From positions 4,555,880 to 4,619,879 of the forward strand of contig CP114179.1 in the NCBI GenBank assembly GCA_039555135.1: a DNA stretch of 64,000 nucleotides, in the 5' to 3' direction. The position numbers and the translations under genes are program-made. Numbering within the stretch: the first letter of the stretch is position 1; the number at the start of each line of letters is the position of its first letter. Source of the stretch: Phycisphaeraceae bacterium D3-23. Lineage in GTDB: Bacteria > Planctomycetota > Phycisphaerae > Phycisphaerales > Phycisphaeraceae. Under the pieces are notes generated by a model that saw only the letters and a program-made list of their open reading frames with translations, was not told the DNA's origin and ran no database searches. Below, one piece after another: positions 27,253-36,400 of this stretch.

Positions 27253-28958
27253 GCAGACACGACCCGCATATCGATGCGTACCTCGACCGGACGATGGACG
27301 CGGCAACGATGGCGCGGTTCGGCGAGCGTCTTGCGGCCGATCCTGCTTTGGCGCAAGCGTTTATCAGAGCGGTCCGTTTCGATGTTGCCATGCGTGACCA
27401 GTGCCGAGGCGCGGTTGAAGTCGACGACCTGCTCAGTGCGCAGGATGACCAAGACATGCTCGGGCTGGAAGACGATCGCGACCCGGGCGCATGGCTTGAT
27501 GAGCTTGTTGCGCTTGAGGCGTCCTCTGGTCATGCCCGGCTTGTCGATGCAACAGAACTCGTGCGCGAGCGCGAGTCGGAAGAGAAACGGCAACGTCGTC
27601 GGCACGCCGCAATGCATGCCCGCCGGCGCGAGCGGATGGACAGCCCTGCTCGCAAGACGATGTCGCGCCTCTTGGTCGCTGCCGTCGTTGCGTTGCTCGC
27701 GATCCTTGCGGTCTGGTTCACGACGGATCGATCAGACAAGGCTGCCCCGCAGGTCGTTGACGGCGGCGCACTGCCGAACACTTCGGTTGGCGAGACCGAA
27801 CCCGCCGACAGCGGGGTGGTGCTGACGCCGCGATCGACCGCGAAGTGGGGCCTGCGTCCCGATGCGTTGCCGACAGCCCAGGCCACACTGACCACGGGGA
27901 CCTATCGCCTGACGCAGGGCGTTGCGGAACTGGTCTACCCGGGCGGCACGGTGGTGACGGTGCTTGCCCCGGCAGAGATTACGGTGTCTCAGCGTAACGG
28001 GCTTTCGATCGCCAGCGGCAAAATCCTGTGCGAGATCCCCGCCGATTCTGGCACGTTCCAAATCGATTCGGGGGCTCGCCAACTCTCAAGCCGAGGCGCG
28101 CGCCTAGGGATGCATGTCGGCACGGGCCAGGTCGCGTCGTACGTCTTCTCCGGAACGGCCGAGTATCGGCATGGCCACGAACACATCGACATCCGGCAGG
28201 CCGACCGCCTCATGGCTCGCGGCGACAGGCCGACACTTGTGCAGGCCGACACCCCCAAACCCAACGACCTGCCCGCAGATTTCGCCAGCTTTACCGGGTT
28301 CGCACAGAACCACGTCCAGATCGCCGAGACGTTTGACGAGTCCGCCGTCCTCGAACGGTTCGTGGTGGGGCAGGGCTACATCGCCAATGGCAGCACACCG
28401 GGCCGAGCGCGGATTGTTTCGGGCCGGCTCGAGCTTGAGCCAGGTGGAGACAACACCGTGTGCTGCTACCTGGAGCCCGGCGAGCAAACCCTGCCGGTGG
28501 GGATGCGGTGGGTGGTGGATTGGGTATCCGACCCGAACGACCCCGAGAACGACCTGCGTACCGTGTTCCTGGCAATCTCGACATCCGCCGCGCAGCCCGG
28601 CCCGGCCGCCGCAACGAACCCGATGCGTAACGGCTCGCGGGGGTTTCGGCTGCGGTGGGAGTTTGGCAAGCAGAAGTTTCGCATCGAGGACGACGGCTCC
28701 CCGCCCAGCGAAAGTGACCCCTACGACCTCGACTGCACCGGCGTCCCCGCGCGGCTCGCGATCGGTCGCATCAGCCCACACCGCTTCGCCTTTTGGGTCA
28801 TGTACCAAGGCGAGAGCGAGTGGCGGTTGATCGGCGAACGCTCACACGATCATCTCGGCGCGGAGCTACCGATCAGTGTCGGCGTCGAGGCCTACTCGTG
28901 GTACCGCAGCCGTACATTCCGCTTCGACAACCTCCGGCTGGAGTCGATCACAGACTGA
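27249..28958 (+). CDS. FecR-domain membrane protein, likely anti-sigma/signal sensor
   Basis: 569 aa, ATGA-coupled to the sigma gene. Cytoplasmic N-terminus begins MSRHDPHIDAYLDRTMDA, an arrangement typical of anti-sigma proteins; one TM helix at ~137-155 (LLVAAVVALLAILAVWF). The periplasmic part contains a FecR-like segment (TGTYRLTQGVAELVYPGGTVV, then APAEITVSQRNGLSIASG) and, at residues ~350-569, a LamG/concanavalin-like sandwich judged from AETFDESAVLERFVVGQG and the closing FRFDNLRLESI. Suggested role: sense an outside ligand and control the sigma factor. Inference from context. Confidence 0.7.
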   Translation: MSRHDPHIDAYLDRTMDAATMARFGERLAADPALAQAFIRAVRFDVAMRDQCRGAVEVDDLLSAQDDQDMLGLEDDRDPGAWLDELVALEASSGHARLVDATELVRERESEEKRQRRRHAAMHARRRERMDSPARKTMSRLLVAAVVALLAILAVWFTTDRSDKAAPQVVDGGALPNTSVGETEPADSGVVLTPRSTAKWGLRPDALPTAQATLTTGTYRLTQGVAELVYPGGTVVTVLAPAEITVSQRNGLSIASGKILCEIPADSGTFQIDSGARQLSSRGARLGMHVGTGQVASYVFSGTAEYRHGHEHIDIRQADRLMARGDRPTLVQADTPKPNDLPADFASFTGFAQNHVQIAETFDESAVLERFVVGQGYIANGSTPGRARIVSGRLELEPGGDNTVCCYLEPGEQTLPVGMRWVVDWVSDPNDPENDLRTVFLAISTSAAQPGPAAATNPMRNGSRGFRLRWEFGKQKFRIEDDGSPPSESDPYDLDCTGVPARLAIGRISPHRFAFWVMYQGESEWRLIGERSHDHLGAELPISVGVEAYSWYRSRTFRFDNLRLESITD

Positions 28959-29047
28959 ATCACACGGGCAATGTCGCCCACCCACCGCACTGCGGTTTTC
29001 TCTGACCCGGGCCCAGCGCCCATCCACACTCTTTAGGAGCGATTGAA

Positions 29048-29746
29048 ATGTTTAGTAAGACCACACCCCTGGCTCTCGGACTCGGTGCCCTCGTCGCGCA
29101 GCCCGCACTTGGCGCGGCCTTCTTCGACGACTTCTCGTCCGACACCTCGGCGAACTACACCGGCACCGTGACCTACGGCGCGGCCGGCGGGGGGTTCGAC
29201 GTCACTGGCGGGACGCTTAATGTCGATTCGTCCGGCGGGCGGACCTTCGACGTCTTCCACAGCACCGCCAACCTCGAAGCCGGCGAGTACGTCAGTGTCG
29301 ATGCGCTTCCCGGCCAGCCCAACAACTTCTACCTGACCGTCTCCACGACCACACGCCACCCCGGCACCGGCAGCGAAGACGGCATCCGCTTCGCATATAC
29401 CGGGTCCAACACCCTTGGCTCACGGCCTTATGAAAACGGCGCGTCATCCGGCACGATCGCCTACGCCCCGGTCTTCACCGATACAGCCATCACGATGTAC
29501 ATCCTCCGCAACACCGACACAAGCTTCTCCCTGGGCTACGACGACGGGAGCGGATTCACGGTGCTTGACACCTACTCGCTCGCTGCGGTCGGGTCGCAGG
29601 ACCTGTTCATCGGCGTCGAGGACTTTGGCTCGACCATGTCCTTCGACAACCTGACCATCGACAGTATCTCCAACATCCCCGAGCCCGGCTCGCTCGCGCT
29701 GCTGGGCCTCAGTGCACTAGCCATGCTGCGACGTCGCCGTGCATAG
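29048..29746 (+). CDS. PEP-CTERM exported protein
   Basis: 232 aa. Signal peptide [23 protein letters not shown]; a beta-rich body with a LamG-like look ([17 protein letters not shown] ... [15 protein letters not shown]). The C-terminus has the PEP-CTERM sorting tag: PEP, then a TM stretch [13 protein letters not shown] and RRRRA. Expected to be exported, processed and retained by the exosortase system. Body and C-terminal FDNL resemble the sensor domain of the preceding gene. No exosortase gene in this window. Confidence 0.83.
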   Translation: MFSKTTPLALGLGALVAQPALGAAFFDDFSSDTSANYTGTVTYGAAGGGFDVTGGTLNVDSSGGRTFDVFHSTANLEAGEYVSVDALPGQPNNFYLTVSTTTRHPGTGSEDGIRFAYTGSNTLGSRPYENGASSGTIAYAPVFTDTAITMYILRNTDTSFSLGYDDGSGFTVLDTYSLAAVGSQDLFIGVEDFGSTMSFDNLTIDSISNIPEPGSLALLGLSALAMLRRRRA

Positions 29747-29823
29747 CCCGCTCCTCCTTCGCCGCGTCGCCGTTTGCTCGGCGGTGCGGTTTTGTACCTC
29801 ACCATCCCATCTTGGAGTCTGCT

Positions 29824-30570
29824 ATGCGTCGCCCTCACGGCTTCACCCTTATCGAACTGCTCGTCGTCATCTCAATCATCGCGCTGCTGATCGCGATCCT
29901 CCTCCCTGCCCTGGGGGCGGCGAGACGCTCCGCACGCATGACCCAGTGCCTGAACAACCACAAGCAGGTCGGCATCGGACTCACCGGCCACGCCGTTGAA
30001 AACAAAGGCAACTTCCCACCCAATCCCGGCACCGGCGGAAACGGCCTGCCGTATTTTTACGCGTTCACTACGCTGAACTCTGACGGCACGCTGTTCAACC
30101 TCGCCGACGTCCTGCTCGACCATCTCAGCGAATCCCCCGAGGTCTTCGTCTGCCCGGTTGCCCCACCCCACGAAGCGCCTGACCCCGAGGGCAACATCAG
30201 CGCCCGATGGAACTATGTCTACATGGCAAACTACAACAACTCGGGCTACGTCTCGCCCATCAAGAACCTGACCGCATCGTCCGACGACGCGCTATGGGCA
30301 GAGCACACCGCCTTCGTCGCAGGCTGGGGTAACATGCGTGCCAGCCATGTCCGCCGCGCCTCGGGCGTGTGGGACGAGACAGGCGACTCTTCGCTCGGGC
30401 CGTCCTACGCGCAGTGGTCCACCGATACCACTGCAGACGTGGAAAATGTCGCCAATGTTTTTGCCGACGGCAGCGCACAGTTCCTACAGCTCGAGGAGAT
30501 GTATAGCCGGCCCACAGGCTTTGGACAGATCTACCTCCCACCCAACAGCGAGTACCCCGCCAGCAACTGA
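29824..30570 (+). CDS. Prepilin-type N-terminal cleavage/methylation protein
   Basis: 248 aa, start 29824 with GGAG upstream. N-terminus [20 protein letters not shown] is the prepilin peptidase signal (cleavage before Phe), followed by the N-terminal helix. The C-terminal region has [16 protein letters not shown], related to the G/DG-motif of the planctomycete DUF1559-like pseudopilins. Probably displayed on the surface or periplasm. Same operon as the PEP-CTERM protein. Confidence 0.85.
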   Translation: MRRPHGFTLIELLVVISIIALLIAILLPALGAARRSARMTQCLNNHKQVGIGLTGHAVENKGNFPPNPGTGGNGLPYFYAFTTLNSDGTLFNLADVLLDHLSESPEVFVCPVAPPHEAPDPEGNISARWNYVYMANYNNSGYVSPIKNLTASSDDALWAEHTAFVAGWGNMRASHVRRASGVWDETGDSSLGPSYAQWSTDTTADVENVANVFADGSAQFLQLEEMYSRPTGFGQIYLPPNSEYPASN

Positions 30571-30637
30571 TCCGCTCGCCACGCATCAACATACCCGCGT
30601 CCTCACGCTTGTTTGTATTCTCGGAATGGAGCCCTGT

Positions 30638-31555
30638 ATGCCGCTGATCGAATCACACTCCACCCGCCGATCCTTCCTCGGCCGCACCGGCCTGGCCCTG
30701 GCCGGCGGCTGCCTGGCGGGGCGTCTCCCGCTCGCGTTTGCACACGCCGATGATGATGCCCCATCGCCGATCATCCGCCTCGGGCTCATCACGGATGTCC
30801 ACTACGCCGACATCGACACCCGCGGCAACCGCCACTACCGCGACTCGCTGGGCAAGATGCGCGCCGCCGTCGCCGGGCTCAACGAGCTGGGCATCGATCA
30901 CGCCGTCGTCATGGGCGACCTCATCGACTCCGCCAACGACCTCGAAGGCGAAATCAACCACCTCCGCACGATCGACGCCGAGTACGCCCGGCTCGACGCC
31001 GAACGCCACTACATCCTCGGCAACCATTGTGTCCACACACTGACCAAAGACGAGTTCATCGAGAACAGCGGGATGGAATCGCCCCACAGCGCCTTCGACC
31101 TCGCCGGCGTCCGGTTCATCATCCTCGACTCCTGCTTTACCTCCGAGGGCGAGCCGTACCAGCGTGGGAACTTCGACTGGACCGATGCGAACCTGCCCGA
31201 GGAACAACTCGACTGGTTCGAGGCGCAGCTCGACGATGCCGCCGGCCCCGTCGTCGTCCTCACGCACCAGCGTATCGACGGGCTCGACGTCCACCACAAC
31301 GTCCGCAACGGCGCGGCCGCCCGCGCCCTCATGGAGGCCTCGGGCAAAGTCGTGCTTGTCATGTCCGGCCACTCGCACACAAACATGCACGAGCAGGTCA
31401 ACGGCATCGACTACGTCGTCGTCCGCGCGATGGTCGAAGGCGCGGGCGAAGACAACAACAGCTTCGGCCGGCTGCTCGTCTACGAAGACCACTCGCTGAA
31501 GATCGAGGGCCACGTCCAGCAGGCCGACGTCGAGCTGACACCGGCCGAAGACTAA
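30638..31555 (+). CDS. Tat-exported metallophosphoesterase
   Basis: 305 aa from ATG 30638 with GGAG upstream. Twin-arginine signal STRRSFLGRTGLALAGG; motifs LITDVHYAD, VMGDLIDSAND, ILGNHCVH, VLTHQRID and MSGHSHTNMH give the di-metal calcineurin-like site. The GNHxx motif has Cys where Asp/Glu is usual (GNHCVH). Predicted exported phosphoesterase; substrate unknown. 67 bp after the prepilin-like gene. Confidence 0.83.
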   Translation: MPLIESHSTRRSFLGRTGLALAGGCLAGRLPLAFAHADDDAPSPIIRLGLITDVHYADIDTRGNRHYRDSLGKMRAAVAGLNELGIDHAVVMGDLIDSANDLEGEINHLRTIDAEYARLDAERHYILGNHCVHTLTKDEFIENSGMESPHSAFDLAGVRFIILDSCFTSEGEPYQRGNFDWTDANLPEEQLDWFEAQLDDAAGPVVVLTHQRIDGLDVHHNVRNGAAARALMEASGKVVLVMSGHSHTNMHEQVNGIDYVVVRAMVEGAGEDNNSFGRLLVYEDHSLKIEGHVQQADVELTPAED

Positions 31556-31624
31556 CCCGCCGCCGACACACGCCCCAAACCCTTGGCGGTTTACAAGTTG
31601 TTCTGTCCACTGGAGAAGATACCG

Positions 31625-32761
31625 ATGCAGTATTCCGCGATCGTTGCAGCCGTCCTTTCGTCGTCCGTCCTTTGCCACACGGCCAGCGCCCAGCAGCCCT
31701 GGACCCTCGTGGGCGTGGGCGACACCCAGGTACAGGTCCAGACCCTTGCGGGCGGCCAGGTCTTCCGCAACAACATGCAGTGGGTCGCCGACCACTACGC
31801 CGACCATAACATCGCGTTCGTCACGCAGGTCGGCGACATCGTTCAGGACGGGGGCTACGGTGCGCCCAATACCCCCGCGCCGACGCTCAACAATCTCCAA
31901 CAATGGCAACGCGCCGACGCCGCGATGTCCATCCTCGACGCGACACCCGTCGGCTGGGGCACCGCCGTGGGCAACCACGAACTCGACTGGGTCGATGTCC
32001 GGCCGGGACTCGTACCCAGCTCCAACTGGTGGGCCGGCGCAAACCCGGGCATGAGCACACCCGCCAGCGGGTTCGAGGTATGGAAGTCGTACTTCGGACC
32101 CGAGACGACCGGCCGATTCGACGGCATGTCGCAGTTCGGCGGTGCCGCGCCCAACGACCTCGATTCCTACTACCTCTACGACGGCGGCGGCCGGCAGTAC
32201 CTCCACCTCCACCTGCAGCTAGACGTCCCCGACGAGTCGCTCGCCTGGGCCCAGAGCGTCATCGACGCCAACCCCGGCGTCGCCACGATCATCACCACCC
32301 ACGTCTTCGAGGGCACCAGCTTCGGCCCGCCCAACAACCCCTACCTCAGCGGCCCGGGACGAAACAGCGCCAACGAGGTCTGGGACCAGCTCATCACCGA
32401 GAACGACCAAATCTTCATGGTCCTCAGCGGCCACACCGGCCAGGCCATCGACCAGACCCGCATCAACGACACCGGCAACGAAGTCTTCACCATCGTCCAG
32501 GACTACGCCGGCTACGACCGAAGCGGCACGATCGAAGGATACATCCGCCTCTATGAATTCGACGAGGCCAACGGCGTCATCCACGTCCAGACCTACTCGC
32601 CCACACTCGACACCTACCTCACCGGCCCCTCCCACGAGTTTGACCTGCCCCTGGATTTTGCAGACCGCTTCGGGCCGATCCCCGAGCCCGCGACGGGCGC
32701 GCTGCTCCTGACAGGGCTCGTGCTGGCCCACCGCCGACGCGCCTGGCGCGGCGCTAACTGA
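31625..32761 (+). CDS. PEP-CTERM metallophosphoesterase
   Basis: 378 aa from ATG 31625 with GGAG-type site. Signal peptide ending SSSVLCHTASA; metallophosphoesterase motifs VGVGDTQ, VTQVGDIVQDGG, AVGNHELDW near residue 110, TTHVFEG near 215 and LSGHTGQAI near 260. C-terminal sorting tag PEPATGALLLTGLVLAHRRRA. Anchored/processed via exosortase. The 3' end overlaps the convergent serine hydrolase by 8 bp. Last gene of the sigma-led operon. Confidence 0.83.
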   Translation: MQYSAIVAAVLSSSVLCHTASAQQPWTLVGVGDTQVQVQTLAGGQVFRNNMQWVADHYADHNIAFVTQVGDIVQDGGYGAPNTPAPTLNNLQQWQRADAAMSILDATPVGWGTAVGNHELDWVDVRPGLVPSSNWWAGANPGMSTPASGFEVWKSYFGPETTGRFDGMSQFGGAAPNDLDSYYLYDGGGRQYLHLHLQLDVPDESLAWAQSVIDANPGVATIITTHVFEGTSFGPPNNPYLSGPGRNSANEVWDQLITENDQIFMVLSGHTGQAIDQTRINDTGNEVFTIVQDYAGYDRSGTIEGYIRLYEFDEANGVIHVQTYSPTLDTYLTGPSHEFDLPLDFADRFGPIPEPATGALLLTGLVLAHRRRAWRGAN

Positions 32762-34070
32762 CGTCCCCCAAACCCAGGCCCGCATACAACGCCGTGAGCA
32801 ACGGGAGCATCCGCCGCTGGTGCTTCGCCTCGCCGGGCATGCCGTTGAGCACGATCGCCACCGCGAGGTCGTTGCCCGGGTCCGCGAAGCCGACCGACGA
32901 CTGCGCCCCGCTGTGGCCAAACGTTTCGCGCGACGCATGTGGCCCGTAGCCGTAGGGGATCCTCGAGAGGTCGGGCACGCCGTCACTATTCCGGGGGGCG
33001 TGCTGGGCCGAGTTCATCACAAAGCCCAGCCCCCAGTCGACCGTGGCCTTGAACGTGTGGTCGTACATGCCTTCGCGCTGGCGGGACGTGAACAGCCCGA
33101 CGGTTTCGGGTTGCAAGATGCGTACGCCGTCGAGTTCGCCGCCGCCCAGCAGCATGCGATAAAACCTCGCGAGTTCGCGGATCGGGCCCATGCAGTTCCC
33201 GCCGGGGCGCGGGCGCGTCGACCAGTCCTTGCTCATCAGCGCGCTCTTGCTGGGCTTGCTGCCGGGGCCACTCGCCGCCGTGTTGGGCATCATCATCAGC
33301 CGGCCCTGCTCGGCATACCCGTCGTACACGGCCGGGGGCATGCCCATCCACGAGTCGTTCATCCCGAGCGGCTCGAAGATCATCTCGCGCACGTATTGAT
33401 CGATCGGCCGACCATCGACTAAACGAACCAACTCGCCGAGGATGAACCACGTCGTCTGCGTGTGGTACCCGGCCTTTTCGCCAGTCACCCACCCGTCTTC
33501 CGGGGGGCGGTCGCAGACGGCGGCGATGATCGTGTCCCAGTCGTCGCGCGGGTAGCGGAAGTCGGCCGTGCGCAGCCCGGCCGTGTGCGTGAGGAGATGC
33601 CGCACCGTGATGTCCTCTTTCCCATGCGGCGCAAACGCCGGGATAAAAGCTGCGATTTCATCATCCAACTCCACCTCGCCGGCTTCGACCAGTTGCGCAA
33701 TCGCCACCGCCGTGACGGGCTTCCCGCTGCTCATCCAAAGCGCGATGGAGTCGGGCCGAATCGAATTGCGCTCTGACGAGCCGCGACCGTCAGGGAGCGG
33801 ACCCTGGGATTCGTCAACACCGCTGCGTGGGTCCGCTCCCTCACGGTCGCGGCTCGTTGATGGCGCTGCTCCACCGCCCGCCGCGACATCAACCACCCCC
33901 ACCCCCGCGACATCAACCACCCCCACCCCAAAATCCGCCACACATCCCTCCCCACGCCACACACAAACCTGCCCCCCGACGTGCAGCCCGTCCGCCATCC
34001 CCCGCTCGATCAGTTCACGCACCCGTGTCAGCATCCAAACATCGTAACGCGATCCCAAACCAAGGTTCAT
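32754..34070 (-). CDS. Serine hydrolase (class C beta-lactamase-related) with an in-frame repeat insertion
   Basis: 438 aa. The active-site SxxK is ALWMSSGKPVTAVA near residue 112, preceded by family-VIII-esterase-like sequence; YHTQTTWFILGEL near 200 supplies the Tyr region, and HSGAQSSVGFADP near 400 the HxG motif. Start ATG 34070 overlaps the upstream zinc-ribbon gene stop (ATGA). Residues ~72-99 (SRDREGADP ... LPDGRGSSERN) are encoded by the palindromic element at 33776-33857, in frame; just upstream is a tandem GVGVVDVA duplication. Exact activity unknown. No signal peptide seen. Confidence 0.8.
   Translation of the reverse strand: MNLGLGSRYDVWMLTRVRELIERGMADGLHVGGQVCVWRGEGCVADFGVGVVDVAGVGVVDVAAGGGAAPSTSRDREGADPRSGVDESQGPLPDGRGSSERNSIRPDSIALWMSSGKPVTAVAIAQLVEAGEVELDDEIAAFIPAFAPHGKEDITVRHLLTHTAGLRTADFRYPRDDWDTIIAAVCDRPPEDGWVTGEKAGYHTQTTWFILGELVRLVDGRPIDQYVREMIFEPLGMNDSWMGMPPAVYDGYAEQGRLMMMPNTAASGPGSKPSKSALMSKDWSTRPRPGGNCMGPIRELARFYRMLLGGGELDGVRILQPETVGLFTSRQREGMYDHTFKATVDWGLGFVMNSAQHAPRNSDGVPDLSRIPYGYGPHASRETFGHSGAQSSVGFADPGNDLAVAIVLNGMPGEAKHQRRMLPLLTALYAGLGLGDVS
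33776..33857. repeat. Family A palindromic element inside the serine hydrolase gene
   Basis: 82 bp: arm 33776-33802 and arm 33831-33857 are nearly perfect inverted repeats beginning ACGAGCCGCGACCGT, loop 28 nt. The 27-bp arms match the copies at 43676-43757 and 48493-48575. The host reading frame runs through on the minus strand. Confidence 0.85.
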
Positions 34071-34570
34071 TGCTTCCCAAGTTCAATGACACGAACCCAC
34101 ACACGCGGGAACTCCCGAAACCACTCCCATGTGCCGGGCCAAAGCAAGTAGATCAATCCGCAAGAGATAGCCAGAATGACCGTCATGGGCCGGCGTGGTT
34201 TCACGCGAAGCGCAGAGAAAACGAAAACTGGAATCAAGCCTATCGATGGAGCGGCGTATGCGTATTCATAGAACCAGTACAGTGTCGCCGCGCCATAATG
34301 TCGGCCAAAGTTACGCAGAGTCCTTATTTGAAAAACAAGCTGTTCGACCCCGCGCCAGTTCAACGAAACGACTATTAGCCATACTAGTAAAGCGATCGCG
34401 ACAGCCAACTCCCAACGTGGACGACGCCTGTTGAGTGGGTACTTCGAATACGTTTTAGGTTTGTGTCGGTAAAACGTCCTGCCACACTCCGGGCAGACGC
34501 TCGATTCCAAATGGTCCAGCACATAACCGCATGTCAGGCAGTATCGGGATGGCTCTGAATTCTCGGCCAT
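34067..34570 (-). CDS. Zinc-ribbon two-to-three-TM membrane protein
   Basis: 167 aa. N-terminal zinc ribbon CLTCGYVLDHLESSVCPECG (two CxxC pairs, residues ~11-30), then hydrophobic segments ~55-72, ~100-120 and ~128-145. The gene is clearly less GC-rich than its neighbours. Function unknown. Its stop overlaps the serine hydrolase start. Confidence 0.7.
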   Translation of the reverse strand: MAENSEPSRYCLTCGYVLDHLESSVCPECGRTFYRHKPKTYSKYPLNRRRPRWELAVAIALLVWLIVVSLNWRGVEQLVFQIRTLRNFGRHYGAATLYWFYEYAYAAPSIGLIPVFVFSALRVKPRRPMTVILAISCGLIYLLWPGTWEWFREFPRVWVRVIELGKQ

Positions 34571-34599
34571 ACGCGGTGCCCTGTTTCAGTTTCAGTCAC

Positions 34600-35958
34600 T
34601 CACTGCCCCACCACCGCCAGCGACACAAACCGGTCCTTGCTCACCGCCGCCTCGAACTCGTCCCAGAACTTGTTCATGATCGTACGCACGGCCCAGTTCG
34701 CGCCGTCGGCCAGGCCGCAGATTGTCGTGCCGGGCATCGAGCCCATGGAGCCTGCGACTTCTAAGAGCAGGTCGAGGTCCTTGGTCGTGCCGTCGCCGGC
34801 TTCGACGCGGCAGAGCACTTTGTAGAGCCAGTTGCCGCCCTCGCGGCAGGGGGTGCATTGGCCGCACGACTCGTGGCTGTAGAACCGGGCGCAGTTGCGG
34901 GCCATCGCGACCATCGACACGTCCTCGGGGATGACGGTGACGCACGCGGTGCCCAGCCCGAGCACCTGGTACTTCTTGCCGACATCGAAATCGAGCTCGG
35001 CCTCGTACTGGTCCCGGCCCAGCACGCCCATGCTGATGCCGCCCGGAATAGCGCCTTTGTATTTCTTGCCGGTCTGCATGCCGCCGCAGTAGTCTTCGAT
35101 GGCGTCGGAGAGTTTGAGGCCGAGGTGTTCCTCGAAGACGCCGGGGTGTTTGACGGGGCCCGAGACGCCGAAGAGCTTGGTGCCATACGACGCGGGGACG
35201 TGGGGCGGCACGCCGTCGGGCCGTGGGACGCCGAAGGTCTTGAACCAGTCCGCGCCGTTTGTGATGATGGGCGGGACGGTGGCGAGGGTCTCGACGTTGT
35301 TGATGATGGTCGGCCGACCGAACGCGCCGGACACGGCGGGGAAGGGCGGCTTGATGCGGGGCCAGCCGCGCTTGCCTTCGAGGGATTCGAGGAGCGCCGT
35401 TTCTTCGCCGCAGATGTACGCGCCCGCGCCGCGGTGGAGGTAGAGGTTGGGCCAGCGGTCGTTGACCTTGCCCATGCGGGAGTTCTCGCCGAAGACGCCG
35501 TGGGTGTAGGCCTCGGCGATCGCGTTCTCGAAGATGTCGCGGTGGTGGTGGTACTCGCCGCGGATGTAGAAGTAGGCGGTGTCGAGCTGGCAGGCGCGCA
35601 TGCAGATCGCGATGCCTTCGATGGTCTGGTGCGGGTCGAACTCGATGAGGACCTGGTCTTTGAAGGTCGCGGGCTCGGACTCGTCGGCGTTAATCGCGAG
35701 GTAGCGCGGCTCGCCGTCCTGGGGCGGGAGGAAGGACCACTTCATCCCGGCGGGGAAGCCCGCGCCGCCGCGTCCGCGCAGCTCGGCGTCTTTGACGACG
35801 GTGACGATGTCCTTGGGCTCCATGCCCAGGGCCTGGTCGAGCGCCGCGTAGCCGCCGGTCTTGACGTAGTCGTCGTAGAGCACGGTCTTGCGGTCGGCGG
35901 GGTTGCCGTGCGGGACACTGGGGATACGGCTGAGGAGGAGGGGGGATTCAAGCGGCAT
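34600..35958 (-). CDS. nuoF: NADH-quinone oxidoreductase subunit F
   Basis: FMN- and NADH-binding subunit of complex I, 452 aa. Motifs: GRGGAGFPAGMKWSF near residue 63 (Rossmann/FMN), AINADESEPATFKD, GAGAYICGEETALLESLEG near 185, and the [4Fe-4S] ligand run HESCGQCTPCREGGNW near 365 with a fourth Cys in TICGLADG. Same direction as nuoE and nuoD but separated by a 78-codon gene. A run of degenerate GGGTTA/GGGCCT repeats lies just upstream (35960-35985). Confidence 0.94.
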   Translation of the reverse strand: MPLESPLLLSRIPSVPHGNPADRKTVLYDDYVKTGGYAALDQALGMEPKDIVTVVKDAELRGRGGAGFPAGMKWSFLPPQDGEPRYLAINADESEPATFKDQVLIEFDPHQTIEGIAICMRACQLDTAYFYIRGEYHHHRDIFENAIAEAYTHGVFGENSRMGKVNDRWPNLYLHRGAGAYICGEETALLESLEGKRGWPRIKPPFPAVSGAFGRPTIINNVETLATVPPIITNGADWFKTFGVPRPDGVPPHVPASYGTKLFGVSGPVKHPGVFEEHLGLKLSDAIEDYCGGMQTGKKYKGAIPGGISMGVLGRDQYEAELDFDVGKKYQVLGLGTACVTVIPEDVSMVAMARNCARFYSHESCGQCTPCREGGNWLYKVLCRVEAGDGTTKDLDLLLEVAGSMGSMPGTTICGLADGANWAVRTIMNKFWDEFEAAVSKDRFVSLAVVGQ

Positions 35959-36098
35959 GAGGTAGGGTCTAGGGGTTAGGGCCTAGGGCCTAGGCCGGGA
36001 CTCGAACCGTCGGCTTCTTGCGTGAGGAGCTAGGCGGGGCGCTATCCCACAGTATGCCCCGAGCGGGCACACTGCGGGCTTGGGTTTGCTACGGCGTC
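35959..36098. other. Spacer with degenerate GGG-repeat
   Basis: Short GGGTCT/GGGTTA/GGGCCTA units at 35964-35985, similar to the nuoL-nuoM spacer, then sequence with no clear gene. Probably leader for nuoF. Confidence 0.4.
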
Positions 36099-36335
36099 TC
36101 ACTCCGGGTCTTCTGTTTCCTGACTCCTGTCTTCGGGCTTCTTTGCGCCGGGCTTGTATTCGAGTTCTTCGATGGTGGTGCGTCTCAGGGTGACGTTGCC
36201 TTCGAGTTGTTCTTCCTCGACCTCGTGCTTGACGACCTTCTTGGTCGGCTTGCCCTTGGCGTCGTCCTTCACCGGCTGGGTGATGCCGTGGATCATGAGG
36301 CCCGTGTTGCGGCAGAATTTTTGGAACCAGCTCAT
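36099..36335 (-). CDS. Small conserved-looking hypothetical protein
   Basis: 78 aa, MSWFQKFCRNTGLMIHGITQ with a charged, Lys/Glu-rich body and no TM segment. Located between nuoE and nuoF on the same strand, so probably co-transcribed with them. I do not recognise a family; a role in complex I assembly is only a guess. Confidence 0.55.
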   Translation of the reverse strand: MSWFQKFCRNTGLMIHGITQPVKDDAKGKPTKKVVKHEVEEEQLEGNVTLRRTTIEELEYKPGAKKPEDRSQETEDPE

Positions 36336-36359
36336 GGGGGGATTGTAGGCGCTTGGGGG

Positions 36360-36386
36360 AAGCCCACGCTCGACGAGCGTGGGCTT
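36360..36386. terminator. Perfect hairpin after nuoE
   Basis: AAGCCCACGCTCG / CGAGCGTGGGCTT, 13-bp arms with one-base centre, lying 15 bp beyond the nuoE stop. It may terminate or process the nuoE message. Related to the CCCACGGAT hairpin family. Confidence 0.6.
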
Positions 36387-36400
36387 CGGGGGTGTGTTTT

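Noticed and set aside
30653..32212. 519-codon minus-strand ORF over two metallophosphoesterases
   Set aside because: Antisense to two clear genes and of Val/Asp/Gly-rich shadow composition.
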